Of a stretch of DNA of 64,000 nt, positions 8,825-18,763 are shown piece after piece. The notes below the pieces were generated by a model. The model was given only the letters and a program-made list of their open reading frames with translations. It was not told the origin of the DNA and did not search any database. This DNA is from Streptococcus rubneri (GTDB lineage: Bacteria > Bacillota > Bacilli > Lactobacillales > Streptococcaceae): contig NZ_SRRP01000001.1 of NCBI RefSeq assembly GCF_004785935.1, forward strand, positions 992,001 to 1,056,000. The letters run 5' to 3'. A program made the position numbers and the translations under genes. The stretch's first letter is position 1. Every line of letters starts with the position of its first letter.

Positions 8825-8858
8825 AAAAAAACAAGGACGACTGTAAGGGTCTCCTTGT
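8825..8858 (-). terminator. Terminator after tehB
   Basis: ACAAGGA...TCCTTGT hairpin with a T7 run on the minus strand, 13 nt beyond the tehB stop. Confidence 0.8.
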
Positions 8859-8870
8859 CTAGAGAGCTAT

Positions 8871-9731
8871 TTATTTTTTCTTTGCTAACATGGTCGCAAA
8901 GCGTAAGGCAATCCGATTGCCATGTTCATCACGTCGGTGCAGATGACCTGGATTCTCATTGTATTTAATGAGTTCCCAATCCTTGTAATAGTCAGCTAGC
9001 TCGCCTTCCTTAAATGTAAAGGAGAAAGGAACCTGACAAGGATAGTCCTCTGTATCCATGGCACAAACGATTAAGTTATAGCCACCTGGATTGGTCTGGT
9101 CTTGCATATTTCGAATAATCGCTGGAATGCGGTCCGCTTGCAAGAACATGAGGACAACTGTTGAGACAATCAAGTCATAGGTTTGCGTTAGGGCTGCCGA
9201 GTTAATATCATAGAGCCCCACAGTCATTTCCAAATCTTCTTGTTCTACAATACTTTGTAGAATCTCTAGTGCTAATTCATTTTGATCGACTGCTGTCACT
9301 TCAAAGCCATGCTGGGCCAAAAAGAGAGCATTTCGTCCTTGTCCACACCCTAAATCCAAGGCTTTCCCTGGAGAAAGGGACTCCATGGCTTCTAGCACTT
9401 CCGAATGGACGGGGTTACAATTATATTTTTTGAGGAAGTAATCTTTGGGCTCACAGTAGAATTCCAAGAACCATTCCACATCATCTGTAAGGGCCTCTAC
9501 ACGGTGCCAAGCTTGAGGTTGTGCCATAGGATTATCCGCACCTGCTTCAAAAACATGGCTGGCTACTTCTTCCCCATCTTCTGTCAGCTCGATAAACTTA
9601 AGTTTTCCTTTAAGGACAGTAATCTTTCCCCAAGTTCCTATCTTGGTATTGTGCTTTCTTTGGACTGCTTCAGGCATGGTATCCTTGGTCCACAAAGGCA
9701 TCCGCTTATAGGCAATCAATTTTTCAGGCAT
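8871..9731 (-). CDS. tehB: SAM-dependent methyltransferase TehB with N-terminal DUF1971 domain
   Basis: A 286-residue protein. The first ~90 residues are a DUF1971/cupin-like TehB N-terminal domain (WGKITVLKGKLKF, QAWHRVE). The rest is a class I methyltransferase with SAM motif ALDLGCGQGRNALFLA. TehB proteins methylate and detoxify tellurite; the streptococcal physiological substrate is unknown. The start is at ATG 9731 (MPEKLIAYKRMP), which has AAGGAG upstream and matches family N termini. The longer frame to 9791 would enter the terminator of the neighbouring gene. Confidence 0.88.
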   Translation of the reverse strand: MPEKLIAYKRMPLWTKDTMPEAVQRKHNTKIGTWGKITVLKGKLKFIELTEDGEEVASHVFEAGADNPMAQPQAWHRVEALTDDVEWFLEFYCEPKDYFLKKYNCNPVHSEVLEAMESLSPGKALDLGCGQGRNALFLAQHGFEVTAVDQNELALEILQSIVEQEDLEMTVGLYDINSAALTQTYDLIVSTVVLMFLQADRIPAIIRNMQDQTNPGGYNLIVCAMDTEDYPCQVPFSFTFKEGELADYYKDWELIKYNENPGHLHRRDEHGNRIALRFATMLAKKK

Positions 9732-9792
9732 CCATCTATTCTCCTTCTTTCTATTTATCTTTATCATACAAAAATTATATGCAAATAACAAT

Positions 9793-9845
9793 AAAAAGAG
9801 TGGAATTGCAAGCTTCTTTTGCGAAGACTTCTATTCCACTCTTTT
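9793..9845. terminator. Terminator after second C69 dipeptidase gene
   Basis: AAAAGAGTGGAAT / ATTCCACTCTTTT outer stem enclosing a smaller hairpin, with T runs on both strands. Confidence 0.85.
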
Positions 9846-9890
9846 AGAATCTATTTGAGACAGGAAACTGATCTAACAGTCTCTGTCTAC

Positions 9891-11636
9891 TTATTCTTCA
9901 TTTTCATTCTTTTTTGATTTTTTAAAGTAGAAACCTGCCAAGCCAAATCCTGCAAGAGCTAAAACTCCTAAGACGGCAGATAAACTGCTACTTGAATCAC
10001 TTGCCTTGCTAGATGATTGACTAGAAGCTGTTTCTTCCTTCTTATCTGTTTCTTTCGATGCATCTTTTTCAGCTTGGGCTGCTGCTACCAGATTGGCCTT
10101 GTTGTAGCCGTCATAAACAAAGTCTGCTTCCAAACCTTTTTCTGTACGAATCTTATCTTCCATCTCACTTTCAACTTGTTTGATTTGTTTGAAGATAGTT
10201 TCCGCACGTTTAAGAGAGTCACTTGTTACTTCGTCCGCAGTAGCTTTTGCTTGGTCATCAGTGAGTCCACTATATTTTTGATCCAAAGCCGCTTGTTCCT
10301 TGATCCAGCCTTCTTCCATTTCTTTCCACTTCTCTTGGATGCTGTTGCCAAAGAGGTCTGGGTATTTCATGACCATTTGGTCAATATGCCAAACAGCCCA
10401 ATACCAAGAAGTTGGATCGTATTTGGCAGAGCGAACTTTGAATGGTCCATAGGTATCATTGACAATACCATAGAATGGCACATAAGGCGTGTTCCGGCTT
10501 TGAGCGAGTCCCAACCAAACGACACCACCAAATGGAGTTGGCAAGTCCTTCTTAATTTGGTATACGTGGGCGTTAATGACGTTTTCATTTCCCAAAGCAT
10601 ATTTGTATTTATTGGTATCGACTTCTTTACCTGGTTCCACCAAGTCATCTGGTGTGTATTGTTTGAGGTGTTCGAACCGGTTCCGTTGTTCAGCGAAAAC
10701 ATCTTCTAGGCTATATTTCTTAGAAGGATCTGTTGGTTTGCGTAAGAGGTCAAAGTGTTTGTCATCATATTTGACGTCTGCTTTAGGATCCATCAAGGTA
10801 ATTCCTGCATAGGTCCGTGAACGGTTGCGTTCTGTGTATTCATCTGGACCATAAGAATCTGCAATATGGAATTTTCCATCCTTATCTGTCTTATAATGGT
10901 CTGCCTTCTTGGCAATCTTTTCAACATCTTTAGAAGCGATAACATTTTCTTTGTCTGTTAAATCAACATGACCAAGATAATAGGTATTAGCGAAAATGGC
11001 ATAACGATCTTGAGGGAATTTAATAGCTACATATTGATGCCCAGATAAGATTTCCATGTACCATAATTCATTCTTATCAGCTACAACAATAATATTCCCT
11101 TCAGCAGAACCTTTTTCATCGAGAACCTTGGCAACCAACTCAATTCCTTCGCGAGCTGTTTTCACACGTGGGAGAACCAAGTCTACCATAGCAGCTTCAG
11201 CCAAGCCATTTTTCACTAGCGGATCTGCTTCTAAAATCTTATCATGAGGAGTTGCAGATACTGTTGAGGTCATGGAAACACCAGCTTCGTTAAATCCGTG
11301 TGCCCCAAAGTTCCCGTTAGAACCATCTCCATGCGCCGCATCATAAGTTGCTGTATATTTCATTTCATGACTCAAGTGCGGATAAGCAAAACCGTTAGAT
11401 TCATCCTCTAACATGTCCCCGTCTTTATAATCTTTGGCAGGCACTACTTCATAGGTTTTGTTGTGGCGTCCGCCATCAGGGGCATAAGGATAGTCTTCTG
11501 TCCGACCAAAGAGCATAGATCCATCGGTCGTTAGATCTTTCCCTACGATAAAAGCTGAACAAGCCTGAGCTACTTGAACAGGAAGCAAGGCAACTACCAT
11601 CAGTGCAAACATTAGTTTGACCAGAAATTTTCTCAT
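9891..11636 (-). CDS. C69 family dipeptidase, second paralogue, secreted and membrane-anchored
   Basis: A 581-residue paralogue of the 5793-7454 protein. A signal peptide ends at A25 with the candidate Ntn nucleophile Cys26 (ACSAFIVGKDLTTDG), and GRTEDYPY follows. The C-terminal part has a Ser/Lys/Glu-rich linker (ETASSQSSSKASDSSSS), a hydrophobic helix and a KKSKKNENEE tail. That resembles a surface-protein anchor but has no LPXTG motif, so it is probably held by the TM helix. The presumed role is extracellular dipeptide hydrolysis feeding amino acid uptake. It is monocistronic, with its own promoter, a perfect cre site and its own terminator. Confidence 0.88.
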   Translation of the reverse strand: MRKFLVKLMFALMVVALLPVQVAQACSAFIVGKDLTTDGSMLFGRTEDYPYAPDGGRHNKTYEVVPAKDYKDGDMLEDESNGFAYPHLSHEMKYTATYDAAHGDGSNGNFGAHGFNEAGVSMTSTVSATPHDKILEADPLVKNGLAEAAMVDLVLPRVKTAREGIELVAKVLDEKGSAEGNIIVVADKNELWYMEILSGHQYVAIKFPQDRYAIFANTYYLGHVDLTDKENVIASKDVEKIAKKADHYKTDKDGKFHIADSYGPDEYTERNRSRTYAGITLMDPKADVKYDDKHFDLLRKPTDPSKKYSLEDVFAEQRNRFEHLKQYTPDDLVEPGKEVDTNKYKYALGNENVINAHVYQIKKDLPTPFGGVVWLGLAQSRNTPYVPFYGIVNDTYGPFKVRSAKYDPTSWYWAVWHIDQMVMKYPDLFGNSIQEKWKEMEEGWIKEQAALDQKYSGLTDDQAKATADEVTSDSLKRAETIFKQIKQVESEMEDKIRTEKGLEADFVYDGYNKANLVAAAQAEKDASKETDKKEETASSQSSSKASDSSSSLSAVLGVLALAGFGLAGFYFKKSKKNENEE

Positions 11637-11718
11637 AGTCGATCTCCTTTTTGACTACAAAAGAGGCTAGAAAATGATATTCAAGCCGACGAAAAACAAC
11701 TATACCAACGCTACCTAT

Positions 11719-11747
11719 AGTATACTCTTAACCTTATAAAAATGCAA
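11719..11747 (-). promoter_or_regulatory. Promoter of the second C69 dipeptidase gene
   Basis: On the minus strand TTGCAT (11747-11742), 17-nt spacer, TATACT (11724-11719). Confidence 0.65.
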
Positions 11748-11757
11748 GCGGTTTCAA
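11743..11757 (-). promoter_or_regulatory. Perfect cre (CcpA) match overlapping the -35
   Basis: On the minus strand TTGAAACCGCTTGCA fits all 15 positions of WTGNAANCGNWNNCW and ends inside the -35 hexamer, predicting CcpA repression. Confidence 0.65.
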
Positions 11758-11759
11758 AA

Positions 11760-11815
11760 AAAGAAAAAGAAAAGTAGGAACCGGTAAAACACTTTTGTTC
11801 TAGATGTCCCTACTT
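11760..11815 (-). terminator. Terminator after smpB
   Basis: AAGTAGGGAC / GTTCCTACTT stem with a long loop, followed on the minus strand by a T-rich run. Confidence 0.6.
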
Positions 11816-11820
11816 GTTCT

Positions 11821-12288
11821 TTAACGCGTATTATACTGTTTCATCACACGAGCAATATCACGATTTTGCTCTCGACGTTTAATGGATTCACGTTTATCAT
11901 AATCATGTTTCCCTTTGGCTAACCCAAGCAAGAGTTTAGCATAGCCATCTTTAAGGTAAACCTTGAGGGGAACTAAGGTCATCCCTGTTCCCTTTGTCTC
12001 TTGCTCCAATTTTTGAATCTGCTTCTTATGGAGCAAGAGTTTGCGACGACGTTCCGGATCCTGGTTCCAAATATTGCCTTCCTCATAGGGAGCAATATGG
12101 ACATTGCTGAGCCAGACTTCACCATTCTTGACTTGGGCAAATCCATCCTTGAGGTTAATGCGAGCTGCGCGAACACTCTTGATTTCCGTCCCCGTTAGGA
12201 CCATGCCAGCTTCAATGGTGTCAACAATCGTATAATCGTGTCTTGCTTTCTTATTTTGTGCGACGACCTTTCCCTCGCCCTTTGCCAT
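11821..12288 (-). CDS. smpB: SsrA (tmRNA)-binding protein SmpB
   Basis: A 155-residue trans-translation factor that binds tmRNA and brings it to stalled ribosomes. The whole family core is present ([40 protein letters not shown], basic C-terminal tail [12 protein letters not shown]). The start is ATG 12288 (MAKGEGKVV), giving the standard length; the open frame continues upstream only because it overlaps rnr. The 38-nt overlap with the rnr 3' end couples it to RNase R, its functional partner in clearing stalled mRNAs. Confidence 0.97.
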   Translation of the reverse strand: MAKGEGKVVAQNKKARHDYTIVDTIEAGMVLTGTEIKSVRAARINLKDGFAQVKNGEVWLSNVHIAPYEEGNIWNQDPERRRKLLLHKKQIQKLEQETKGTGMTLVPLKVYLKDGYAKLLLGLAKGKHDYDKRESIKRREQNRDIARVMKQYNTR

Positions 12289-14608
12289 GCTTAGCTCCTT
12301 TCTTAGCAACTTCTTTGTAAAATGGTTTCTTATTCTTTTTCTTCTTGTCTTTTGGAGAATGCTTACGCTTGGTATCTCTAAAGCCTCCTTGCTTTCGCTC
12401 TTCTTTCTTGGAAGGAGGGCGCTTAGAGGTCCCATTCCGATCTTTACGTCTCGATGCTTTATTGCCTTTTTCAATCAGATCCAGCTCACTAGGGATATAA
12501 GAGAAATCAATCTCGCCAGTCATCTTATCCGCTCTTTCAACCCTGATTCGGATCTCTTGACCGACACGGAAAGTGACACCTGATTTTTCCCCTCGCAAGG
12601 TCAAATCACGCTCATTAAAATGATAAAAACCCGGTAAGGTGGTGATGTGGATCAAACCTTCTACGGTATTTGGCAATTCAACAAAGAGACCAAACTTGAC
12701 GACACTGGACACCAGAGCATCGTACTCTTCGCCAACATACTCTTCCATATACTCTGCCTTCTTCATGGCTTCTACTTCTCGCTCCGCATCAATAGCGCGG
12801 CGTTCCCGACTAGAGGATTGGCTAGCAATATCTGGAATGACCTGTTCAAAATGACTAGCTACTTCAGAATCCTTCCCATACTCTCGCACCATGCGGTGGA
12901 CTAATAAGTCTGGATACCGGCGAATCGGACTGGTAAAGTGAGTATAGAACTCAGCTGCTAACCCATAGTGCCCATGGTTGTGCTCAGAATAACGCGCTTG
13001 CTGCATGGAACGAAGCAACATCATGGACAAGACATCAGCATAAGGTTCCCCTTCTACTCTCTTCATAATGTCCTGCAAGGTTTCCTGACTCATGGAACTA
13101 GCTGTCCCATAAATAGGAAGGCCAAAGCTAGCGGCATAATCGATAAACTTTTGCACCTTCTCTGCTTTGGGTTCTTCGTGAATCCGGTAAATAAAGGGAA
13201 GTTTTCGTTTGGCAAAGTGCTCAGCCACTGTCTCATTGGCAATCAGCATGAAAGATTCAATCATCCGTTCTGCAATTCCCCGTTGACGCAAGACGATGTC
13301 GACTGGTTTTCCTTGAGGATTGACTAGGATTTTAGCTTCACTGGTATCAAAGTTAAGAGCCCCTCGTTTTTCCCGCATTCCTTCTAAGATCTGATGAAGA
13401 CCAACCATGGCTTCGATACTTGGAACAATAGCTTGATATTCCTCACGCTTCTCTTGGTCTCCCGCAATGATCTCATTGACATCACTATAGGTCATACGGA
13501 AAGTCGTTTTAATGACCGTTTGGGTAATCTGATAACGAAGGACCCGACCACGCTCGTCAATCTCCATAATGGCTGATTGAGTTAAGCGATCCACTTGAGG
13601 GTTTAGGGAACAAATCCCATTGGATAACCGCTCTGGTAACATGGGAACAACTCGATCGGTTACATAGACAGAAGTCGCACGGTTGAGAGCTTCCTTGTCC
13701 AAGGCAGAACCTTCGGTTACATAATAAGAGACATCGGCTATGTGAACTCCTAGTTCGAAATTCCCACCTTCCAAGCGCTTAATATGAACCGCATCATCCA
13801 AGTCCTTGGCATCGGCACCATCAATCGTAAAGATGATTTCATCTCGAAGGTCCAAACGTCCTTCAAAATCCTTCTCAGATGGCTGATCTGGAATGTTCTC
13901 TGCTTCTTTGAGGACTGCTTCTGGAAATTCTGAGACAATATCCATAGACTCTAAGACTTCCAATACATCGATTCCAGGGTCTGTTACATGTCCAACCACA
14001 TCTTGTACAGAGGCCACAAAGTAATTGTGCTTCCGACTCGGATACTGATCAATAGCAACCTTGAGAACTTCTGTCCCCTCCAATTGCAGGGCTGGCTTTT
14101 TCACATAAATGCGTTGGCTAATCTTTTGATTCTTTGAAACGATGTAGCCAGCATACTTGGGCTTTTCTTCATCCAGAACGATTTGACCAACGACCGTTTG
14201 GAGACTATGCTCCAAGACATCAATGATTTTTCCCTCTGCCGCAGTTCCCTTTTGACGATCCGCTACCTTGGTGATGACAACCTCAACTGTATCCCCATCA
14301 ATGGCATGGTTGATATCATTTCGTCCGATAAAGAGGTCCTCTTCTTCTCCTTCGAGACTAACAAAACCGAAGCCACTTTTATGGGCATGAAAAATGCCTT
14401 TCACAGTAATGGTCCCTTTTGGTTTCGCATCAAGGAGACATAAAAAGCCATTTTCTTCAAAGGTCAAATGACGACGTCGCTCCATCAGCGAAATGGTCTT
14501 AATCAGTTCACGAAAACCTTTGGCGTCTGTAGTCCCAATGGCTTGGGCCAACTGGTCAACTTGAGCTTTCCCCTCCTGTTTTAAATAATCAATAATTCTA
14601 CTTTTCAT
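12251..14608 (-). CDS. rnr: Ribonuclease R
   Basis: A 785-residue 3'-5' exoribonuclease of the RNB family. Domains in order: an N-terminal winged-helix and cold-shock region ([21 protein letters not shown]), the RNB catalytic domain ([15 protein letters not shown] with the metal-binding aspartates), an S1 domain ([17 protein letters not shown]) and a Lys/Arg-rich tail. It degrades structured RNA and tmRNA-tagged messages. The Shine-Dalgarno AAAGGAGG lies 20 nt before the ATG with a small hairpin between, an unusual start region. A terminator precedes it, downstream of secG. Confidence 0.97.
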   Translation of the reverse strand: MKSRIIDYLKQEGKAQVDQLAQAIGTTDAKGFRELIKTISLMERRRHLTFEENGFLCLLDAKPKGTITVKGIFHAHKSGFGFVSLEGEEEDLFIGRNDINHAIDGDTVEVVITKVADRQKGTAAEGKIIDVLEHSLQTVVGQIVLDEEKPKYAGYIVSKNQKISQRIYVKKPALQLEGTEVLKVAIDQYPSRKHNYFVASVQDVVGHVTDPGIDVLEVLESMDIVSEFPEAVLKEAENIPDQPSEKDFEGRLDLRDEIIFTIDGADAKDLDDAVHIKRLEGGNFELGVHIADVSYYVTEGSALDKEALNRATSVYVTDRVVPMLPERLSNGICSLNPQVDRLTQSAIMEIDERGRVLRYQITQTVIKTTFRMTYSDVNEIIAGDQEKREEYQAIVPSIEAMVGLHQILEGMREKRGALNFDTSEAKILVNPQGKPVDIVLRQRGIAERMIESFMLIANETVAEHFAKRKLPFIYRIHEEPKAEKVQKFIDYAASFGLPIYGTASSMSQETLQDIMKRVEGEPYADVLSMMLLRSMQQARYSEHNHGHYGLAAEFYTHFTSPIRRYPDLLVHRMVREYGKDSEVASHFEQVIPDIASQSSSRERRAIDAEREVEAMKKAEYMEEYVGEEYDALVSSVVKFGLFVELPNTVEGLIHITTLPGFYHFNERDLTLRGEKSGVTFRVGQEIRIRVERADKMTGEIDFSYIPSELDLIEKGNKASRRKDRNGTSKRPPSKKEERKQGGFRDTKRKHSPKDKKKKNKKPFYKEVAKKGAKHGKGRGKGRRTK

Positions 14609-14636
14609 ATTTTGTGCTGGATAGCCAGCCTCCTTT
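14609..14636 (-). promoter_or_regulatory. Atypical rnr translation start region: SD, hairpin, ATG
   Basis: On the minus strand a strong SD (AAAGGAGG, 14636-14629) is followed by GCTGG-CTAT-CCAGC and then the ATG at 14608. Spacing is 20 nt linear, but the hairpin would shorten it to a normal distance. No alternative in-frame start codon lies between. Confidence 0.5.
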
Positions 14637-14701
14637 ATTTTCTTTCTTTTAGAGGGATTTCTTTGTAAGTTACAATCACCCTATCACACAACTCATAGAT
14701 G

Positions 14702-14734
14702 AAAAAATAGGCAAAGACAATGTCTAAGCCTATC
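14702..14734 (-). terminator. Terminator between secG and rnr
   Basis: ATAGGC...AGAC/GTCT...GCCTAT compound stem followed by TTTTTT on the minus strand, starting right at the secG stop. It implies either readthrough or a separate rnr promoter. Confidence 0.8.
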
Positions 14735-14968
14735 TTATTTACTGGATAATACCATTAAAATCATCGCAATGAGTAACCAAAGGAAAATCATAACCCCTGT
14801 CATTCGTTGCATGACCGCTTCGAATCCACGAGCTTTTGAACGTTCGAACAAATCATTTGAACTAGCATCAAATACGTTGCTTGATTGATTTTTAGTTGGT
14901 TGCATAAAGATAGCGATAATAATTAATACAGATAGTACCAATAAAATAGTAATCAACGGTTTAGTCAT
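14735..14968 (-). CDS. secG: Preprotein translocase subunit SecG
   Basis: A 77-residue protein with two TM helices (LITILLVLSVLIIIAIFM and MIFLWLLIAMILMVL) separated by a short polar loop. It is the small SecG subunit of the SecYEG channel. The start is taken at ATG 14968 (MTKPLITIL), which gives the family's usual length and has AAGGAG upstream. It lies between rpmG and rnr as in pneumococcus. Confidence 0.95.
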   Translation of the reverse strand: MTKPLITILLVLSVLIIIAIFMQPTKNQSSNVFDASSNDLFERSKARGFEAVMQRMTGVMIFLWLLIAMILMVLSSK

Positions 14969-15011
14969 AATTAAAAAACTCCTTAAAATCTTATCTATTT
15001 TATCATAAAAA

Positions 15012-15161
15012 TCATTTTGTTTCAAGATGTAATGTCACTTTTCTTTCTTTAGGACAATACTTCAGAACTTCAATTTTTTCAGGGTGGGTCTTCATATTTT
15101 TACTTGTCAAATAATTCTGACTGCCACAACTCGTGCAAGTTAGTTGTACTTTAATGCGCAC
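15012..15161 (-). CDS. rpmG: 50S ribosomal protein L33
   Basis: A 49-residue protein on a GTG start (15161), beginning [20 protein letters not shown] and ending [16 protein letters not shown]. The paired cysteines (C9, C12 and the later KYC) are those of the zinc-ribbon C+ form of L33. The GTG overlaps the last 11 nt of the MFS gene. It is short and lacks an ATG, so simple ORF calling misses it. The order pmrA-rpmG-secG-rnr is conserved in streptococci. Confidence 0.93.
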   Translation of the reverse strand: MRIKVQLTCTSCGSQNYLTSKNMKTHPEKIEVLKYCPKERKVTLHLETK

Positions 15162-16356
15162 TGATTTCTCTCACTTTCAAATACTTTCTAAAGATGAATA
15201 AAAGGAAGGCCAAATCTATAAAGGCTAGGATAGCAGTCCCATAGAATACCCAATGGTAATTGACATGCATGGCAATACTAGAGCCCATCATGGGACCAAG
15301 AACTCCCCCAACATAAAAGAAGAGTTGGTTGTAACTAAAAATCCGAGAAATTCCTTCCTTGGGAGTCATGCGGTTTAAGAGAGCCGTCACTCCAGGCATT
15401 AAGGCTCCTGTCCCAATTCCAAATAGGAAACGAAGAAGGCCTAATTGAAAAGGGGTCTGAGCAAGGGCACAGAAGATATAGAGGATCCCACTATAGAGAA
15501 GGGCTAAAAGTAAGAGGCGATGGTTGCCAATTTTATCTCCGAGCTTTCCCATCCATCCCGATGTCAGGATACTGGAAATCCCCATAGCTGATACAATCAA
15601 GCCAGAGACAAAAATAATATTGTCACTCTGACCAAGCTCCCGTACATAAAGTGGAAGAATGGGAGAAATAGATTGGCCTATCATCTGGATGGTCATACTG
15701 GTCAAAAAAAGACCCAGTAAAATGTCCTTATGCTGGATAGAAGCCAGTAAATCCCAGCTTGAAAGATGCTCCTCCTTCGATATTTGTTGGTAGTCTTCCT
15801 CAATGCCCCACCAAGTCAAGACAGAGACGAGAAAGAGGAAAAAACCAACGAGGAGAAAGACGTTCCGCATGCCAAATTGCTCCGCAATCAATCCACCCAA
15901 TAAAGGCCCCATTAAGGTACCGGCAACGGTTCCGGTCGACAAGGTTCCCAGAGCATATCCAGATTGATTCTTTGGCACCTGACTGGCAATGAGAGCCGTA
16001 CTGTTAGGAACAAAGCCCGAAAAGACACCATTTAATAAGCGTAGGAGCAACAACCAAAAGACGGAAGGGACAAAAGCAATTCCTCCCATGGTCATGGTCA
16101 TGGCAATCGAGGCTCTCAACATCATAGGTTTCCGACCATAACGGTCCGCCAAACTCCCCCAGATTGGGGCCATTAGAGCGGAAGTCAAAGAGGAGGAGGC
16201 GACTGCAATCCCAGCATAAAAAGGAACAGCTGGACCTTTTACCCCCAACTCCTCCACAAATAGAGCCATAAAAGGGACTACCAACGAGAGACTGGCACCT
16301 ACGAAAAAACAGCCAATCCAGGCAATAAAAAGATTTTTACGCCAATTGATTTCCAG
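15151..16356 (-). CDS. pmrA: MFS multidrug efflux transporter PmrA
   Basis: A 12-TM major facilitator closely resembling pneumococcal PmrA (fluoroquinolone and dye efflux), with the MFS loop signature [13 protein letters not shown] and a [14 protein letters not shown] repeat in the second half. The first ATG in frame (16284) would delete TM1. The reading frame continues upstream as [17 protein letters not shown] followed by [12 protein letters not shown], which matches the normal family N terminus. Only non-ATG codons are available: CTG at 16356 or ATT at 16362, just after the coaE stop. I give the CTG position. Either a rare start codon or a small sequence change must be involved. Confidence 0.85.
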   Translation of the reverse strand: MEINWRKNLFIAWIGCFFVGASLSLVVPFMALFVEELGVKGPAVPFYAGIAVASSSLTSALMAPIWGSLADRYGRKPMMLRASIAMTMTMGGIAFVPSVFWLLLLRLLNGVFSGFVPNSTALIASQVPKNQSGYALGTLSTGTVAGTLMGPLLGGLIAEQFGMRNVFLLVGFFLFLVSVLTWWGIEEDYQQISKEEHLSSWDLLASIQHKDILLGLFLTSMTIQMIGQSISPILPLYVRELGQSDNIIFVSGLIVSAMGISSILTSGWMGKLGDKIGNHRLLLLALLYSGILYIFCALAQTPFQLGLLRFLFGIGTGALMPGVTALLNRMTPKEGISRIFSYNQLFFYVGGVLGPMMGSSIAMHVNYHWVFYGTAILAFIDLAFLLFIFRKYLKVREISAH

Positions 16357-16366
16357 TGAAATAGGA

Positions 16367-16963
16367 TCATCTTCTTTCTATTTGTTCTAAAGCTCGATCA
16401 ATTTGCTGATAGAGACGATCACGCTTGCTATTGTTATCGATCACGAGATTGACAAAAGCTTTTTTCTCATCTAGAGGCATCTGGGCTACCAAACGATCCC
16501 GCGCCTGTACCTCCGTTAGAGCATTTCTTTCCATTAGACGTTGCAACTGGGTATCTTCCGTCACATAGACCAGCCAAACTTGGTCAAACCAATCCAGATA
16601 TCCCTGCTCGATTAACAAGGGGATATCCATGAAAAAGAGGTCTTCTGTTTTAGCTAAGCGATCCCGTTCTCGCGCCAGAGCTTTGCGAATCATTTCGCCT
16701 TGTACTTGGTTGGACCAGGCAATCTCTTTCTGGCTTGAAAAGATGCGTTGAGCCAGAGCAGGACGATTCAAGTCTCCAGTATCTAGGAGGATGTCCCTTC
16801 CAAAATGCTCTACTAAAGCTCGATAGAGTTCTCCACCTGGTGCCTGCAAGTCATGGACCACTCGATCAGCATCAATGACAGGATAACCTTTTTCTTTCAA
16901 ATAGGAGGTGACAGTGGACTTTCCTGAAGCAATCCCTCCTGTTAATCCAATGATTCTTGCCAT
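16367..16963 (-). CDS. coaE: Dephospho-CoA kinase
   Basis: A 198-residue kinase for the last step of coenzyme A synthesis (phosphorylation of the 3'-OH of dephospho-CoA). The N-terminal P-loop is IGLTGGIASGKST, followed by VIDADRVVHDLQ and the FMDIPLLIEQG motif. The ATG directly abuts the mutM stop codon (TAG then ATG), so translation is probably coupled. It is part of the ybeY-to-smpB run. Confidence 0.96.
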   Translation of the reverse strand: MARIIGLTGGIASGKSTVTSYLKEKGYPVIDADRVVHDLQAPGGELYRALVEHFGRDILLDTGDLNRPALAQRIFSSQKEIAWSNQVQGEMIRKALARERDRLAKTEDLFFMDIPLLIEQGYLDWFDQVWLVYVTEDTQLQRLMERNALTEVQARDRLVAQMPLDEKKAFVNLVIDNNSKRDRLYQQIDRALEQIERR

Positions 16964-17788
16964 CTAGTTCTCCTTTTGACAGTGCGGGCAAAAATGGGTT
17001 CCGCGTCCTCCCAGCTGGATTTTCTCAATCGGTGTCCCGCAGCGCAAACAAGGCTGACCTGTCTTTCCATAGACTTGGTGTTGATCTTGCATGGTGCCAT
17101 CCTCTCCAAAAGCATTGCTGTAAGAGCGAATAGTGGAGCCACCTTTTTCGACAGCCTGAGCTAATACAGCGATTGTTTCCTTTCGGATAGCTTTGGCTTC
17201 TCTAGCAGTCAAGCTTTGACTCAAACGATCTGGATGAACCTTGGCTCGATAGAGGACCTCATCTACATAGATATTTCCCAGACCTGCCACCAATTTTTGG
17301 TCCAAAAGAGCTGATTTAATGGGTTTCTTTGATTTACTAAGAGCTGTTTGGAAGGCTGGCCCTTTAAAATCCGCTTCTGTCGGCTCTGGACCAATTTTTT
17401 TCGCCAAAAAATAGCTGTCTACAAGCTCAGGTACTAAGACTTCCATGGTTCCAAACTTGCGGACATCTTCATAGACAAGGGTGCTGCCATCAGTAAAATA
17501 AAAGAAGACATGGGCGTGCTTGCGAAAAGGGACTTCGTCTGGATAAAAGAAATACTTGCCTTCCATACGTAAATGCGAGATCAAAACCAAATCCGTCAAA
17601 TAAAACAAGAGGTATTTCCCGCGGCGCCCCATGGCCCGAATTTCTTGACCTGGGAGATCTTGACGAAAAGCATCCAGATCCGTCTGAATCATCTTGGGAT
17701 ACTTTACTTCAACTGATTGGATGGTCTTCCCAAGAATTAATTTCTCAAGCCCACGTCTTACGGTTTCAACTTCTGGTAATTCAGGCAT
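16964..17788 (-). CDS. mutM: Formamidopyrimidine-DNA glycosylase (Fpg)
   Basis: A 274-residue base-excision repair enzyme that removes 8-oxoguanine and cuts the AP site. The catalytic N terminus is [15 protein letters not shown] (Pro after Met is the nucleophile). It also has [10 protein letters not shown] with the DNA-binding Asn and a C-terminal zinc finger ([10 protein letters not shown]...THFCPHCQ). The start at 17788 is fixed by the catalytic N terminus; the frame open to 17827 cannot be used. Confidence 0.97.
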   Translation of the reverse strand: MPELPEVETVRRGLEKLILGKTIQSVEVKYPKMIQTDLDAFRQDLPGQEIRAMGRRGKYLLFYLTDLVLISHLRMEGKYFFYPDEVPFRKHAHVFFYFTDGSTLVYEDVRKFGTMEVLVPELVDSYFLAKKIGPEPTEADFKGPAFQTALSKSKKPIKSALLDQKLVAGLGNIYVDEVLYRAKVHPDRLSQSLTAREAKAIRKETIAVLAQAVEKGGSTIRSYSNAFGEDGTMQDQHQVYGKTGQPCLRCGTPIEKIQLGGRGTHFCPHCQKEN

Positions 17789-17833
17789 AGAACTCCTTTC
17801 AAAAACAAGAAGCAGGCTTCTGCCCACCTCTTC

Positions 17834-18733
17834 TTAGTATTCTTTTTCGTTATAACCGAAATCGGCAAGGTCCAATTTCTTATCTCGCCAATTTTTCTTG
17901 ACCTTGACCCAGGTTTCTAGGAAGACCTTGTCCCCTAGCATCAGCTCGATATCCTTACGCGCAAGGGTTCCAATCTTCTTGAGCATGGCGCCACCTTTTC
18001 CGATGATGATCCCTTTTTGGCTATCGCGTTCCACCATGATGGTCGCACGGATATGAACCTTATCTGTTTCTTCATCCCGCTTCATAGAATCCACCACTAC
18101 GGCAACAGAGTGGGGAATTTCTTCACGCGTCAAGTGCAAGACCTTTTCACGGATCATTTCAGAGACCAAGAAACGCTCTGGATGGTCAGTAATCTGATCA
18201 GCAGGGAAATATTGGAAACCTTCTTCCAAGTTTTCGCTCAAAATATCAATCAAACGCGAAACATTGTTTCCTTGAAGGGCTGAAATCGGCACAATTTCCT
18301 TGAAGTCCATCTGACTACGGAAATCATCGATTTGCGCCAAAAGTTGGTCTGGATGGACCTTGTCGATCTTATTAACCACAAGGATGACGGGCACCTTGGC
18401 TGCCTTGAGGCGTTCGATGATCATATCATCACCCTTGCCCCGTGGTTCATCTGCTGGTACCATAAAGAGAACCGTATCGACTTCTCGAAGGGTACTATAG
18501 GCCGACTCTACCATGAAGTCACCAAGAGCTGTCTTGGGTTTGTGAATCCCTGGGGTATCGATAAAGACAATCTGTTCCTTATCGGTCGTGTAGATTCCCA
18601 TAATCTTGTTGCGCGTTGTCTGCGCCTTGTCACTCATGATGGCAATCTTTTGCCCCATGACATGATTTAAAAATGTTGACTTCCCAACATTGGGACGTCC
18701 TAAAATGGCTACAAAGCCTGATTTAAATGTCAT
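17834..18733 (-). CDS. era: GTPase Era
   Basis: A 299-residue Ras-like GTPase with a C-terminal KH domain, acting in 16S rRNA processing and 30S assembly. G1 is [10 protein letters not shown]3 [10 protein letters not shown]4 NKID; the KH-domain motif is [14 protein letters not shown]. It lies downstream of dgkA and ybeY as in other Firmicutes, consistent with a shared role of Era and YbeY in rRNA maturation. Confidence 0.97.
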   Translation of the reverse strand: MTFKSGFVAILGRPNVGKSTFLNHVMGQKIAIMSDKAQTTRNKIMGIYTTDKEQIVFIDTPGIHKPKTALGDFMVESAYSTLREVDTVLFMVPADEPRGKGDDMIIERLKAAKVPVILVVNKIDKVHPDQLLAQIDDFRSQMDFKEIVPISALQGNNVSRLIDILSENLEEGFQYFPADQITDHPERFLVSEMIREKVLHLTREEIPHSVAVVVDSMKRDEETDKVHIRATIMVERDSQKGIIIGKGGAMLKKIGTLARKDIELMLGDKVFLETWVKVKKNWRDKKLDLADFGYNEKEY

Positions 18734-18763
18734 AATATCCTTTCATGAGGGAACCACTCCCTC

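Noticed and set aside
10017-10709. 230-codon plus-strand ORF antisense to the second C69 gene
   Set aside because: Cys/Phe-rich shadow of a well-supported gene; no SD, no homology.
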